Origin: Frateuria terrea
Lineage (GTDB): Bacteria > Pseudomonadota > Gammaproteobacteria > Xanthomonadales > Rhodanobacteraceae
Direction: 5' to 3'
NCBI RefSeq assembly: GCF_900115705.1
Contig: NZ_FOXL01000003.1
Coordinates: 558,001-622,000, forward strand
Length of the DNA: 64,000 bases
In this document: in pieces, positions 1 through 8,087 of the stretch
How positions within the stretch are numbered: the stretch's first letter is position 1
Layout: every line of letters begins with the position of its first letter
Notes under the pieces: model-generated
Told to the model about the DNA's origin: nothing
Databases searched by the model: none
What the model saw: only the letters and a program-made list of their open reading frames with translations
Position numbers and translations under genes: made by a program

Positions 1-8
1 TCGGACTC

Positions 9-40
9 AACCCACCGGGTTCGTCGCGAACCCGGCGGTT
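9..40 (-). terminator. Hairpin downstream of manganese catalase
   Basis: Perfect 8-bp arms CCGGGTTC (15-22) and GAACCCGG (28-35) around a five-base loop, with a further AACC/GGTT pairing outside. It lies about 20 bases past the catalase stop codon. There is no clear T-run, so it may act as a terminator or only as a 3' stabilising stem. Confidence 0.4.
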
Positions 41-58
41 GAAGTCCACGGTCTCGGT

Positions 59-955
59 CTAGTGGCGGGTGCCCTCCGTCTGGCCGCCCGTGCGGCCCAG
101 CTCGGCCCCGGTCTCCGGGTTGATCGAGGGATTGGAGCGCGTGCGCTCGGCCATCTGCATCAGCACCGCGCGCTGCCGGTCGTCCATCGAAACTTCCGGC
201 ATGCCGCTGCCACCGCCCATCGCCAGCATCTGCTCACGGTCGCTGACGAACTGGAAATTCTCGTCGCTGTTCCACGGGCCGCGCATGTCGCCCTCGCCCT
301 GCGAGGTGTTGACGTACATGTTGGCGAACTCCGGCTTGCCCGGCAGCTTGCCCGGCGGGAAGTTCGGCTGGATTGCGTACAGCGCCTTCTCGAACGATTG
401 CTGGTGGGCGATCTCGCGCGTCATCAGGAAGCCCAGCGCGTCGCGCACGCCGGCGTCGGCGGTGAGGTTGATCAGACGTTCGTAGATGATCTTGGCGCGG
501 GCCTCGGCGGCGATGTTCGAGCGCAGGTCGGCGGTCGGCTCGCCGATCGAGTCGACGTAGCCGGCCGTCCACAGCTGGCCGCCGGAGTTAGTCAGCGCCG
601 GACCGCCGCCATAGAGCACCTGGGTCACGTGCGAATCGTTGCCGGCGCCCTGCAGTTCGCGGAACGCCTGCGCCTGCTCCTCGGCGCCTTCGGCGAGCTT
701 GCCCTTGGCGCCCTTGTTGAGCATGCCGACGATGGTGCCGATCACCTCCAGGTGGCTGAGCTCCTCGGTGGCGATGTCCAGCAGCATGTCCTTGCGGCCG
801 GCATCGTCCTCGGCCAGCGCCTGGGTGAAGTAGCGCATCGCCGCGGCGAGCTCGCCCTGTGGGCCACCGAACTGTTCGAGCATGAGGTTGGCGAGCGCCG
901 GATTGCATTCGGAAACTCGCACCGTGTACTGCAGGCGTTTGTTGTGAGCGAACAT
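59..955 (-). CDS. Manganese (non-haem) catalase
   Basis: 298-residue di-manganese catalase that converts hydrogen peroxide to water and oxygen, probably in the cytoplasm. The N-terminal half is a ferritin-like four-helix bundle. Glu35 in GPQGEL and the E-x-x-H motif at 65-68 (EELSH) match the metal ligands of the family, and a second E...H set lies in the helix containing TREIAHQQ. An open frame runs about 100 codons further upstream, but the family N-terminus is MFAHNKRLQYTVRV and AAGGA lies just before that ATG, so I start there. The gene stands alone, with a hairpin after the stop. Such enzymes are often part of stationary-phase or general-stress sets, which fits the stress-type genes downstream on the other strand. 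Confidence 0.93.
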   Translation of the reverse strand: MFAHNKRLQYTVRVSECNPALANLMLEQFGGPQGELAAAMRYFTQALAEDDAGRKDMLLDIATEELSHLEVIGTIVGMLNKGAKGKLAEGAEEQAQAFRELQGAGNDSHVTQVLYGGGPALTNSGGQLWTAGYVDSIGEPTADLRSNIAAEARAKIIYERLINLTADAGVRDALGFLMTREIAHQQSFEKALYAIQPNFPPGKLPGKPEFANMYVNTSQGEGDMRGPWNSDENFQFVSDREQMLAMGGGSGMPEVSMDDRQRAVLMQMAERTRSNPSINPETGAELGRTGGQTEGTRH

Positions 956-1294
956 GGTTGGTTCCTTGTGTCGTCTTCGGGGAGGGAGACGACCGGCAGG
1001 GAGCACCGGCCGCGAGTTTCCCGAAGGCGGCAAGATCCATGCCCCTGCTGGCGGCGCGGTTTGTGCGGGTCGCGCCATGACCGCAGACGCAAGATTTGCG
1101 CTTTCGCTGAAACATTTGCAGTGCGCAGGCCGCTTTGCTCCTTCTTCCCTTTGGGAGATTGGGAGACGGCCGGGATGATGGGCCGGGGCTCGCGGAAAAA
1201 GCGGTTCGGAGCCGCGCTTCTGTAGCCGCCCCGTCGCTGGAGCTGGCCCTCGCCCCAATCCTCTCCCCGGAGGGAGAGGGAGCGAGGCGCGCGA
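956..1294. other. Intergenic region between catalase and AAA ATPase
   Basis: 339 bases between two minus-strand genes. The left part should carry the catalase promoter. The right end holds one copy of the dispersed CTCTCCC...GGGAGAG repeat (listed separately). I see no convincing small gene here. Confidence 0.6.
1241..1285. repeat. Dispersed CCCTCTCC-type inverted repeat, copy 1
   Basis: Arms CTCTCCC (1261-1267) and GGGAGAG (1272-1278) with a four-base loop, preceded by CCCTCGCCCCAATC. The same core occurs at several other gene ends in the window. It sits just downstream of the ATPase stop, where it could also end transcription. Confidence 0.7.
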
Positions 1295-2767
1295 TCAGTC
1301 GGCCGGCACGCAGCGCTCGCGCGCCCAGTCGCGCAGCGCCTGCACCGGCTCGCGCATCAGCACCGACAGCGGCCGGGTCTGCTCCAGCGCCCGGCACAGC
1401 GCGGCCTGGTCCGGTGGCGTGCCGCTGCCGGGAACGTCGTACAGCGCACTGACGATGGCCTGCTCGATCTCGGCACCGGAGAAGCCGTCGCTGGCCACGG
1501 CAAGGGGAGCCAGGTCGAAGGTCGCCGGGTCGAGCTTGCGGCGCTTCAGGTGCAACTCGAACACCGCCGCGCGCGCCGCCGCGGAGGGCAGGTCGACGAA
1601 GAAGATCTCGTCGAAGCGTCCCTTACGCAGCAGCTCGGCCGGTAGCTGGTCGACCGCATTGGCGGTGGCGACCACGAACACCTTGGACTTGCGTTCGGCC
1701 ATCCAGGTGAGCAGGTAACCGAGCACGCGGCGCGACACGCCACCGTCCTCGCCGCCGCCGCTGGCCAGGCCCTTTTCGATCTCGTCGATCCACAGCACGC
1801 AGGGACTGAGCAGTTCGATACTGGCCAGCGCCTCGCGCAGATTTTTCTCGGTCTCGCCCTGGTACTTGTCGTACAGCGTGCCGAAATCCAGCCGCACCAG
1901 CGGGACGCCAAAGCCGCCGGCGGTGGCCTTGGCCGCCAGGCTCTTGCCGCAGCCCTGCACGCCCAGCAACAGCACACCCCTGGGCGGATCGAGCGCCGGC
2001 TGCGGCTCGAGGAACACCGCGCGCCGCCGCTGCACCCAGGCATTGAGCCGCGCCACCCCGGCCACGTCGGCGAAGCTCGCGGTCGCGTACTCGTAGTGCA
2101 GCAGGCCGGAGCGGTTGAGCAGGTCGAACTTCGCGCGCATCAGCTCGGGCAGGTCGTTCTCGCCCAGCGCGCCATCGTTGTAGATCAGCTTGCGTACGAT
2201 CCGCCGCGCATCCGGCGCCGACAGCCCGACCAGGTTGCGCACCAGCGTGCGCGCCGCCTCGCCGTCGACTTCCAGACGGCGGCCCTGTTCGCGCTGCCAC
2301 GCGGCCGCCTCGCCGCGCAGGATGCCGGCCAGTTCCTTCAGGTCCGGCAGCGCCAGCGGCACGCGCATGGCGAGCGCTTCCAGTTCCTCAGGCAACTCGA
2401 TCCTCGCGCCGACCAGCACGATCGTGTGCGCGGCGCTTTTCTGCCGCTGCACGATCTCGCGCAACTGGCGCAGGCTCATCGCATAGCGCAGGAACGGATG
2501 GAAATCGAACAGCAGGTAGACGCCGCGCTCGTCCGCGGCGCGGATGGCGTCCAGCGTGGCGCTGGCGTCCGGGGCGACCGGATCGCCGGACTGGGCGAAA
2601 TCCAGCCGTGCCAGGCCATCGGTGAGTGTCCAGCGCCACAGCGGCCGCAGCGATTGCGCGATCACGTGGCGGAAGCACTCGATCACGCGCTGCTCATCCA
2701 CGGTTTCGATCACCAGCAACGGCGTGGTCGCGCGGACCAGGGTGGCCAGGTCGTCCAGTTCGCTCAT
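1295..2767 (-). CDS. Ycf46-like AAA+ ATPase
   Basis: 490-residue AAA+ protein resembling the chloroplast/cyanobacterial Ycf46 group. Residues 1-210 are a non-ATPase region beginning with the typical TTPLLVIETVDE segment; residues about 220-450 are the AAA+ module. Walker A is GVQGCGKS (269-276), Walker B is VLWIDEIE (323-330), and RKGRFDEIFFVDLP holds the sensor/arginine-finger region. The function of bacterial Ycf46 proteins is not established; remodelling of a protein partner is inference from the fold. It has no obvious operon partner; the nearest plus-strand gene is the PEBP protein. Confidence 0.85.
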   Translation of the reverse strand: MSELDDLATLVRATTPLLVIETVDEQRVIECFRHVIAQSLRPLWRWTLTDGLARLDFAQSGDPVAPDASATLDAIRAADERGVYLLFDFHPFLRYAMSLRQLREIVQRQKSAAHTIVLVGARIELPEELEALAMRVPLALPDLKELAGILRGEAAAWQREQGRRLEVDGEAARTLVRNLVGLSAPDARRIVRKLIYNDGALGENDLPELMRAKFDLLNRSGLLHYEYATASFADVAGVARLNAWVQRRRAVFLEPQPALDPPRGVLLLGVQGCGKSLAAKATAGGFGVPLVRLDFGTLYDKYQGETEKNLREALASIELLSPCVLWIDEIEKGLASGGGEDGGVSRRVLGYLLTWMAERKSKVFVVATANAVDQLPAELLRKGRFDEIFFVDLPSAAARAAVFELHLKRRKLDPATFDLAPLAVASDGFSGAEIEQAIVSALYDVPGSGTPPDQAALCRALEQTRPLSVLMREPVQALRDWARERCVPAD

Positions 2768-2870
2768 GCGTCCCCCTCGTGAGGCGCGTACGGTAGCAGG
2801 AGCGGCCTCGTCCTTTCCGGCTTCACGGCTTTGGCGCTACGCTGGCGATTGCGCCGCAAGGAGCGCCGTC

Positions 2871-2970
2871 ATGCGCCTGCTGTTCGTGCTGCTGCTGGCT
2901 CCGTCCACCGCGCCCGCCCGGGCCGCGTCGACAGGCTGACCCTGCCCAAGGGTTTCCACATCTCCGTGCA
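2871..2970 (+). pseudogene. Remnant of a PQQ-type sugar dehydrogenase N-terminus (frameshifted, truncated)
   Basis: After an AAGGAG site an ATG opens MRLLFVLLLAPSTAPARA, a good signal peptide, but the frame stops at 2937-2939. One base out of frame the sequence continues as RVDRLTLPKGFHISVQ, which resembles the mature N-terminus of PQQ-dependent sorbosone/glucose dehydrogenases (LPPGFHI-type start). The similarity then ends in unrelated sequence and a dispersed repeat. I read it as the 5' stub of a deleted gene. The alternative is a coincidental 22-codon open frame. Confidence 0.5.
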
Positions 2971-3007
2971 AAAAAATCACGCGCTCGCGAGGCAGCGTTG
3001 CCGCAGC

Positions 3008-3050
3008 GGCCCCTCACTCCAATCCCCTCCCCTTAAGGGGAGAGGGAGCT
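3008..3050. repeat. Dispersed CCCTCTCC-type inverted repeat, copy 2
   Basis: Contains the 16-base perfect palindrome CTCCCCTTAAGGGGAG (3027-3042) preceded by CCCCTCACTCCAATCC, the same lead-in as copy 1. It lies 25 bases before the PEBP start. Confidence 0.7.
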
Positions 3051-3074
3051 TCAATTCGATCAGAGGAGAGTCCC

Positions 3075-3695
3075 ATGCAACTGCGCAGCAACGACTTTGA
3101 AGAAGGCAAGCCGATCCCACGCGAATGCGCCTTCGGCCAGCCGGGCGACCCGGTCGCCTTGTCCGACAACCGCAACCCGCACCTGGCCTGGCGCGACGCG
3201 CCGCCGGGCACACGCTCGTTCGTGCTCACCTGCATCGATGGCGATGCGCCCAGCCGCGGCGACGACGTCAACCAGCCGGGGCGCACCGTCAGCGCCGACC
3301 TCCCGCGCACCGACTTCGTGCACTGGCTGATGGCCGGCATCCCGGCCGACTGCGGCGAGCTTGGCAACGGCTCGTGCAGCGACGGCATCACGCCGCATGG
3401 CAAGCGAGCGCCGACCGGTCCGGCCGGCAGCCACCAGGGCGAGAACGACTACAGCGGCTGGTTCGCCTCCGATCCGCAGATGGCCGGCACCTATCTCGGC
3501 TACGACGGGCCCTGCCCGCCCTGGAACGACGCACGCGTGCATCGCTACCGCTTCGAACTGCATGCACTGGACGTCCCGAGCCTGGGCCTGTCAACCGGCT
3601 TCGGCCTCGACCAGCTGCGCGCGGCGATGGATGGCCACGTGCTGGCGAGCGCTGCGCTGACCGGCACCTATGCGATCAACCCGGATGCGAAGTGA
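3075..3695 (+). CDS. YbhB/YbcL-type Raf-kinase-inhibitor-like (PEBP) protein
   Basis: 206-residue protein of the phosphatidylethanolamine-binding-protein fold. It shows the family segments NRNPHLAWRDAPPGTRSFVL, DFVHWLMAGIP and GYDGPCPPWNDARVHRYRF; the CPPWND part lines the anion-binding pocket. There is no signal peptide, so it is probably cytoplasmic. The bacterial role is unknown. Start chosen at the ATG after GAGGAG. It precedes, with a gap of about 120 bases, the DUF1328-DUF883 stress block on the same strand. Confidence 0.88.
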   Translation: MQLRSNDFEEGKPIPRECAFGQPGDPVALSDNRNPHLAWRDAPPGTRSFVLTCIDGDAPSRGDDVNQPGRTVSADLPRTDFVHWLMAGIPADCGELGNGSCSDGITPHGKRAPTGPAGSHQGENDYSGWFASDPQMAGTYLGYDGPCPPWNDARVHRYRFELHALDVPSLGLSTGFGLDQLRAAMDGHVLASAALTGTYAINPDAK

Positions 3696-3817
3696 ACGGG
3701 AGGGCGCACTGGCACGCGCCTCTTCACGTGCAGATGGCAGCCCCTGTGGATGAATGACTCGCGTCTGGCCGTGCAGGCCGGCCCGGGGGATCGTCAACTA
3801 CCCATGAGGAAGCCGTC

Positions 3818-3973
3818 ATGCTGCATTACGCCATTGTCTTTTTGGTCATCGCCATCATCGCTGCCATCCTCGGGTTCGGCGGCATCGCTGGTGCCGCCGC
3901 CGGCATTGCGAAAATCCTGTTCGTCATTTTCCTGATCCTTGCGATCATCGCCTTCTTCCGCCGCGCCAGTTGA
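3818..3973 (+). CDS. DUF1328 (YtjA-like) small membrane protein
   Basis: 51 residues, nearly all hydrophobic, with two membrane segments (about 4-20 and 30-46) separated by a glycine/alanine-rich turn ([14 protein letters not shown]) and a short basic tail FFRRAS. Length and sequence match the YtjA family (about 53 residues in E. coli). An AGGAAG site precedes the ATG. The next gene follows after 35 bases, so it is probably co-transcribed with the DUF883 and YqjE-like genes. Homologues are often found among osmotic or stationary-phase genes; exact function unknown. Confidence 0.85.
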   Translation: MLHYAIVFLVIAIIAAILGFGGIAGAAAGIAKILFVIFLILAIIAFFRRAS

Positions 3974-4008
3974 GCGGCATCGTTGTCACCTCCACCGGGA
4001 GCGAAGCC

Positions 4009-4467
4009 ATGACCAACCCGATCCACAGCTCATCGACCCCGCGCGACTCCGGCCTGAACCCGCCCGTGCCCAATCCGGCCATGGCCGATCAGCACATGAC
4101 CGACTCGCTGGAGACGGACACGGGCACCTCGTCGAAGGCGCACACCCGCATCGACCAGGGCGCCGACCGGGTCAAGCAGGCCACCTCCGATGCGGTGGCG
4201 CGCACCAAGCAGGCGGTCAACAGCACGGCCGACAAGGTCGAGGCGGGCGTGTACCGTGCCACCGAACGCACCGCCGACGTCGCGCATCGCGCGAACGACA
4301 AGGCGGCGGAGCTGGCCGACCGCAGCCGCGAACTGCGCGACGAGACGATGGACAAGGCCGAAGCCTGGATGGCGCAGGCGCGCGAATACGTGCGCGAGAA
4401 GCCGATGCAGTCGATCGCCATCGCGGCGGGCGCCGGCTGGTTGCTGGGCCGTATCCTTCGCCGCTGA
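4009..4467 (+). CDS. DUF883 (ElaB/YqjD-like) inner-membrane protein
   Basis: 152 residues. The N-terminal two thirds are hydrophilic, Ala/Lys/Glu-rich and probably helical (ADRVKQATSDAVARTKQAV). The C-terminus PMQSIAIAAGAGWLLGRILRR is the single membrane anchor typical of DUF883. E. coli YqjD and ElaB tether ribosomes at the inner membrane in stationary phase; that role here is inference. I start at the ATG (4009), not at an upstream TTG in frame. The YqjE-like gene follows 23 bases later, as in the E. coli yqjDE order. Confidence 0.87.
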   Translation: MTNPIHSSSTPRDSGLNPPVPNPAMADQHMTDSLETDTGTSSKAHTRIDQGADRVKQATSDAVARTKQAVNSTADKVEAGVYRATERTADVAHRANDKAAELADRSRELRDETMDKAEAWMAQAREYVREKPMQSIAIAAGAGWLLGRILRR

Positions 4468-4490
4468 CCCTTCATCGACGAGTGCCAGGG

Positions 4491-4940
4491 ATGCCTGAGG
4501 CCGACCAAGTCAGTACCGACGGCACCGCCGACGCAGCGCCGTCCCCGGGCGTGCTCGATGAGCTCGGCCGGCTCGGCCATGGCGTCAAGGACCTGTTCGG
4601 CGCGCAGCTGGAGCTGCTCTCCGCCGAAGTGGGCCTGGCGCGCAGCGCGCTCTCGTGGATGCTGCTGGCGGGCCTGGCCGCCACCGTGGCCGGCGTCGGC
4701 CTTGGCCTGACCCTGCTGGCGCTGGTGGGCGTGCTGCTGGCCAAGTGGTTCGCCTCCTGGGTGTGGGCGCTGGTCGCGCTGGCCGTGCTGCAGCTGCTGT
4801 TCATGCTGGCCGCCATCGTGTTCTTCCGCCGCTGCATGCACTGGATGAGCCTGCCCGCCACGCGCAACGAGTGGGGTGCGATGATGCGCGACACCAAGGC
4901 GCGAGCCCGGCGGCGGGCGGAAGGGGAGAATGCGGCATGA
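4491..4940 (+). CDS. YqjE-like phage-holin-superfamily membrane protein
   Basis: 149 residues with an amphipathic N-terminal region (GVKDLFGAQLELLSAEVGLA) and two membrane segments at about 53-85 and 88-112, followed by a basic cytoplasmic tail (DTKARARRRAEG). It matches the YqjE group of the putative actinobacterial-type holin superfamily. Its position directly after a DUF883 gene repeats the E. coli yqjD-yqjE arrangement. Its stop overlaps the next start as ATGA, so translation is probably coupled. The molecular role is unknown. Confidence 0.82.
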   Translation: MPEADQVSTDGTADAAPSPGVLDELGRLGHGVKDLFGAQLELLSAEVGLARSALSWMLLAGLAATVAGVGLGLTLLALVGVLLAKWFASWVWALVALAVLQLLFMLAAIVFFRRCMHWMSLPATRNEWGAMMRDTKARARRRAEGENAA

Positions 4941-5233
4941 GCATGTTCGGCGAGCACGCGCGGGTCCGCGCCGCGCAACAGCGGATGCATGACGCCCGCA
5001 GGGCGGTGGCGATACCCGCTTCGGCCCTGCTCGCGCGGGGCGAACGTCATCCTTGGGTGATCCTGGGCGTGGCCGCCGGCGCCGGCTTCGTGATGGGACG
5101 CACGAAGATGCATCCGCTGAGGTTGCCCGGCATGGGCAGCCTGGTCGGGGCGCTGGTGAGCGAGGCGACCACCATCGGCGCCAGCTTCCTGGCCGCGCAC
5201 GCGGCCAACCCTTCGGCCGTCGAGGACGCATGA
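4937..5233 (+). CDS. Small protein in the YqjK position, C-terminal DUF883-like anchor
   Basis: 98 residues. A basic N-terminus (RVRAAQQRMHDARRA) leads to ARGERHPWVILGVAAGAGFV, which resembles the glycine-rich membrane anchor of DUF883 proteins; the tail SEATTIGASFLAAHA could be a second hydrophobic segment. It overlaps both neighbours by four bases (ATGA at each end), so it belongs to the same operon. In E. coli this place is taken by yqjK. I cannot name its function. Confidence 0.75.
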   Translation: MSMFGEHARVRAAQQRMHDARRAVAIPASALLARGERHPWVILGVAAGAGFVMGRTKMHPLRLPGMGSLVGALVSEATTIGASFLAAHAANPSAVEDA

Positions 5234-6372
5234 ACCGACCCGACCCCGACGCCACGCCGGCCGCGGTCGACGTGGCGCCGGCGACCGTGCCGCCGCGGGT
5301 CGCCGGCTCGCAGCAGCTGCGGCTCGCGCGCAACCTCCGCCGGCACCTGCTCGCCGTGCGCGTGGTACTCAACGCATTGCTGGTGCTGGCGTTGCTCTAC
5401 ACCGTCACCATCGCGCGCGTGCTGCTGATCCCACTGGTGCTGGCCGCGTTCATCGGGCTTGCGCTCAACCCCCTCGTGGCGACGGGCGCGCGCCACCGCG
5501 TGCCGCGCTGGCTTACCGCCAGCGTGCTGGTGGTCGCGCTGCTGGCCGGTCTGGGCGCCGGCGTCGGTGCGCTGGCGCAGCCGGCGTTGGGCTGGTTCCA
5601 CGGTGCCCCGGCGGCGATCAAGAGCTTCGTACCGAAGTTGCGCAGCGTCACCAAGCCGCTGGAGGCGGCCAACCGCGCGACCCAGAGCCTGGTCGGCGGC
5701 CCGGTGCGTGCGCAGCCGCCGCATCCGACCGCGGTGGCGATCTCCGCCTGGGACGTGGTGTCCACCGCGCCGAAGGTGCTCGCCGCGGTGCTGACCGTGG
5801 TGCTGCTGGTGTTCTTCTTCCTGATCTACGGCGACTCGCTGCTGCGACGGCTGGTCGAAATCTCGCCCGGCTTCGCCTACAAGCGGCACGCGGTGGAGAT
5901 CGTGCGCAGCATCCAGGTCGAGGTCTCGCGCTACCTGCTCACCGCGTTGGCGATCAACGCGACCCTGGGTGCGCTGACCACGCTGATGCTGTGGCTCTAC
6001 CACATGCCCGACCCGCTGCTGTGGGGCGTGGTGGCGATGACCGCCAACTTCATTCCCTACGTCGGCGCGATCACCACCACCATCGTGCTGGCGCTGGTCG
6101 GCATGATCCACTCGCACGACCTGGGCAACGCGCTGCTGCCGGCGCTCACCTTCGCCGGCATGACCGGCATCGAGGGCAACCTGATCACGCCGATGATCCA
6201 GGGACATCGCATGCGCCTGTCGCCGATCGCCATCCTGATCTGGTTGCTGGTGTGGGGGTGGCTGTGGGGCATCCCCGGCGCGCTGCTGGCGGTGCCGATG
6301 CTCACCAGCGCCAAGCTGATCACCGAGCGCGTGCGCGGCTGGGGCTGGTTCGCGGTGATGGTGCAGCGCTGA
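5230..6372 (+). CDS. AI-2E family transporter
   Basis: 380-residue polytopic membrane protein of the AI-2E/TqsA/YdiK family, with about seven to eight membrane segments. Family signatures include the N-terminal LLIPLVLAAFIGLALNPLV, the central YRF-type loop before a long cytoplasmic stretch, and the C-terminal GMTGIEGNLITPMIQGHRM followed by a hydrophobic pair. The ligand is unknown; despite the name few members move autoinducer-2, and some act as Na+/H+ antiporters. It is the last gene of the DUF1328-DUF883-YqjE run and overlaps the previous gene by ATGA. Confidence 0.85.
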   Translation: MNRPDPDATPAAVDVAPATVPPRVAGSQQLRLARNLRRHLLAVRVVLNALLVLALLYTVTIARVLLIPLVLAAFIGLALNPLVATGARHRVPRWLTASVLVVALLAGLGAGVGALAQPALGWFHGAPAAIKSFVPKLRSVTKPLEAANRATQSLVGGPVRAQPPHPTAVAISAWDVVSTAPKVLAAVLTVVLLVFFFLIYGDSLLRRLVEISPGFAYKRHAVEIVRSIQVEVSRYLLTALAINATLGALTTLMLWLYHMPDPLLWGVVAMTANFIPYVGAITTTIVLALVGMIHSHDLGNALLPALTFAGMTGIEGNLITPMIQGHRMRLSPIAILIWLLVWGWLWGIPGALLAVPMLTSAKLITERVRGWGWFAVMVQR

Positions 6373-6379
6373 AGCCGCA

Positions 6380-7288
6380 TCAACGCGGCTTCGCTCCGGC
6401 GTGCCGGCGCAGCCATGGCTCCAGCGAGAACTGCGCGATACCCGATTGGCCCGTGACGTACACGGTGTGCCCGTCCGGTGCGAGATGGGCGCCCCAGGGC
6501 AGGTCCCGGTTGATCGCATCGCCCAGGTCGACCGGTCGACTCCAGCGGTCACCTTCGCGGAAGGCGACGCACAGGCGCCCGAGGCCGCCCTTCACCTTGC
6601 CGTAGTCGAACACGATGAAGGACTCGTCCGGCGCCACCGCGGGGTCGTGCGTGGACACGTCCGGGTCGCCGAGCCCGGCGCGCTCGGGCGCGAGGTACTT
6701 GCCATCGCGGTAGCGCGACCGCCAGGTATGCATGACCCGGGCCTTGGGATCGAAACGCATGAAGTACAGCGTGCCGTCGGCGGTGACGCTGGCGAAATCG
6801 ATGAATACGTCGCCGTTGATCACCGGCCCGAGCCACACCGGCTTGCCCCAGCCGTTGCCTTCGCGGTCGACCCGCCACAGGTTGGATCCGGGCGCGCGGC
6901 CGCCGACGAAGTAGTCCTGCACCAGCGGCTGCCCGCCCGGCCGCACCGGGCGGTCGGAATTGAACAGCAGGTAGCTGCCGTCCGGTGCCACCAGTGGATC
7001 CTGGTCGAACCAGCGGCCGGAAAAGCCCGCGACCTGCGGCGGCGTCCAGTGGCCGCCGATCCGGTGCGACAGCATGATGGTCTTGTGCGTGCCCTCGCTG
7101 CGATCGAAGAACACGGTGCCGCCATCGGGCGTGAAGGCCAGCGTGTCATCGCTGTCGGCATGGAGGATGCCCTCCAGCGTGACCGGCTGTGGCGCGGCGC
7201 CAACCGGCTCACCGGCCCGCGCGGTCACGGCGCCTAGAAGCAGCGCGGCCGCCAGGCAGAAGCGGCGGGTACGGATCGTGGCGCGCAT
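6380..7288 (-). CDS. Exported PD40/TolB-like beta-propeller protein (copy 3)
   Basis: 302 residues. Signal peptide at about 1-25 (RRFCLAAALLLGAVTARA). The rest is a run of propeller blades marked by repeats of the kind FTPDGGTVFFDR, VAPDGSYLLFNSDRP, VTADGTLYFMR, VAPDESFIVFDYG and LAPDGHTVYVTG. It shares the segment SNLWRVDRxxxGWGxP with the protein at 11273-12172 and is similar throughout to the one at 8088-9080. The start overlaps the upstream gene's stop (TGATG). Periplasmic binding or sensing is possible, but no catalytic residues can be named. The gene converges with the AI-2E gene, seven bases away. Confidence 0.8.
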   Translation of the reverse strand: MRATIRTRRFCLAAALLLGAVTARAGEPVGAAPQPVTLEGILHADSDDTLAFTPDGGTVFFDRSEGTHKTIMLSHRIGGHWTPPQVAGFSGRWFDQDPLVAPDGSYLLFNSDRPVRPGGQPLVQDYFVGGRAPGSNLWRVDREGNGWGKPVWLGPVINGDVFIDFASVTADGTLYFMRFDPKARVMHTWRSRYRDGKYLAPERAGLGDPDVSTHDPAVAPDESFIVFDYGKVKGGLGRLCVAFREGDRWSRPVDLGDAINRDLPWGAHLAPDGHTVYVTGQSGIAQFSLEPWLRRHAGAKPR

Positions 7289-8073
7289 CAGGGTCCGGCC
7301 TCGCTGGGCGTGGCATTGAGCAGGATGTACTGACGCTCGATGCCTTCGACGCGGCCGAGCTGTGCGGACGTCAGCGTGACTGGCCGCACGCTCATCAATT
7401 CGTCGCTGAGTACGATGCCGTCGCGGAAGGTCGTGCGCCCATGCCAGTGCGCGCGGCCGGGCACCCGGGTCATCGGGTACGAGTGGCCGCCGCGGGTCAG
7501 CGTGACTTGCGGCGCATCGCCCAGCCAGACGCCGTTGCCGCTGCCTTCGCGCTCCACGGACACGGTATGGCTGGCTGGGTCGAACGCGACCACGGTCACC
7601 GTCTGCCGTCCGGCCGGGCCCAGCTCCCACGGCACCCCGATGTCCACCGTCCAGCGCTGGCCCACTCGCAGCGTGGCCGGCGCCCGGCCCCACAAAAGCG
7701 GGTTGTAGGCCAGTCCGCTGGCATCGGTGTTGGGCATGCACCTGCCGTCGTAGCAGTTGGTGGCGCCGCCCTCGGGCCATGCCACGGTGCCCTCGCCGGC
7801 GGGCCGGCCGTCATAGTGGTAGTCGATGCGCAGCCGCGGTGGCCTGGCGGCGGCATCGACCACGCGATAGGTGGCGGTGCCGCTGACGCGGCGCACGGCA
7901 TCGTCGAAACCCGGCGCCTGGAGGGCGACGGTGCGCGAGAAGACGTTGCCGAAGCTGTCGCCCGCATGCAGCGATGGCGTCAATGCAGGGGCGGTGGCCG
8001 AAGGCCTGGCGCCGCCGGTGGCGGGCAGCGACAGCAGGGCCAGCAGCGCGGGAAGGAATCGGGTGTGGGTCAT
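7288..8073 (-). CDS. Exported protein of unknown family, within the propeller cluster
   Basis: 261 residues. A signal peptide (MTHTRFLPALLALLSLPATGG) is followed by a domain rich in beta-strand patterns (GTATYRVVDA, PRLRIDYHYDG, HTVSVEREGSGN). Two cysteines lie close together in NCYDGRCMP. I do not recognise a family. An in-frame upstream ATG exists, but the one at 8073 has GGAG seven bases before it and opens directly into the signal peptide. It lies 14 bases after the copy-2 propeller gene and overlaps the copy-3 gene, so the three are very likely co-transcribed. Confidence 0.72.
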   Translation of the reverse strand: MTHTRFLPALLALLSLPATGGARPSATAPALTPSLHAGDSFGNVFSRTVALQAPGFDDAVRRVSGTATYRVVDAAARPPRLRIDYHYDGRPAGEGTVAWPEGGATNCYDGRCMPNTDASGLAYNPLLWGRAPATLRVGQRWTVDIGVPWELGPAGRQTVTVVAFDPASHTVSVEREGSGNGVWLGDAPQVTLTRGGHSYPMTRVPGRAHWHGRTTFRDGIVLSDELMSVRPVTLTSAQLGRVEGIERQYILLNATPSEAGP

Positions 8074-8087
8074 GGGAGCTCCGGCGA

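Larger units (their letters stand above)
2768..3074. other. Intergenic region between AAA ATPase and PEBP gene
   Basis: 307 bases between divergent genes. It contains the frameshifted dehydrogenase stub (2871-2970) and a dispersed repeat (3008-3050), and otherwise should carry the two divergent promoters. Nothing else is evident. Confidence 0.6.
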
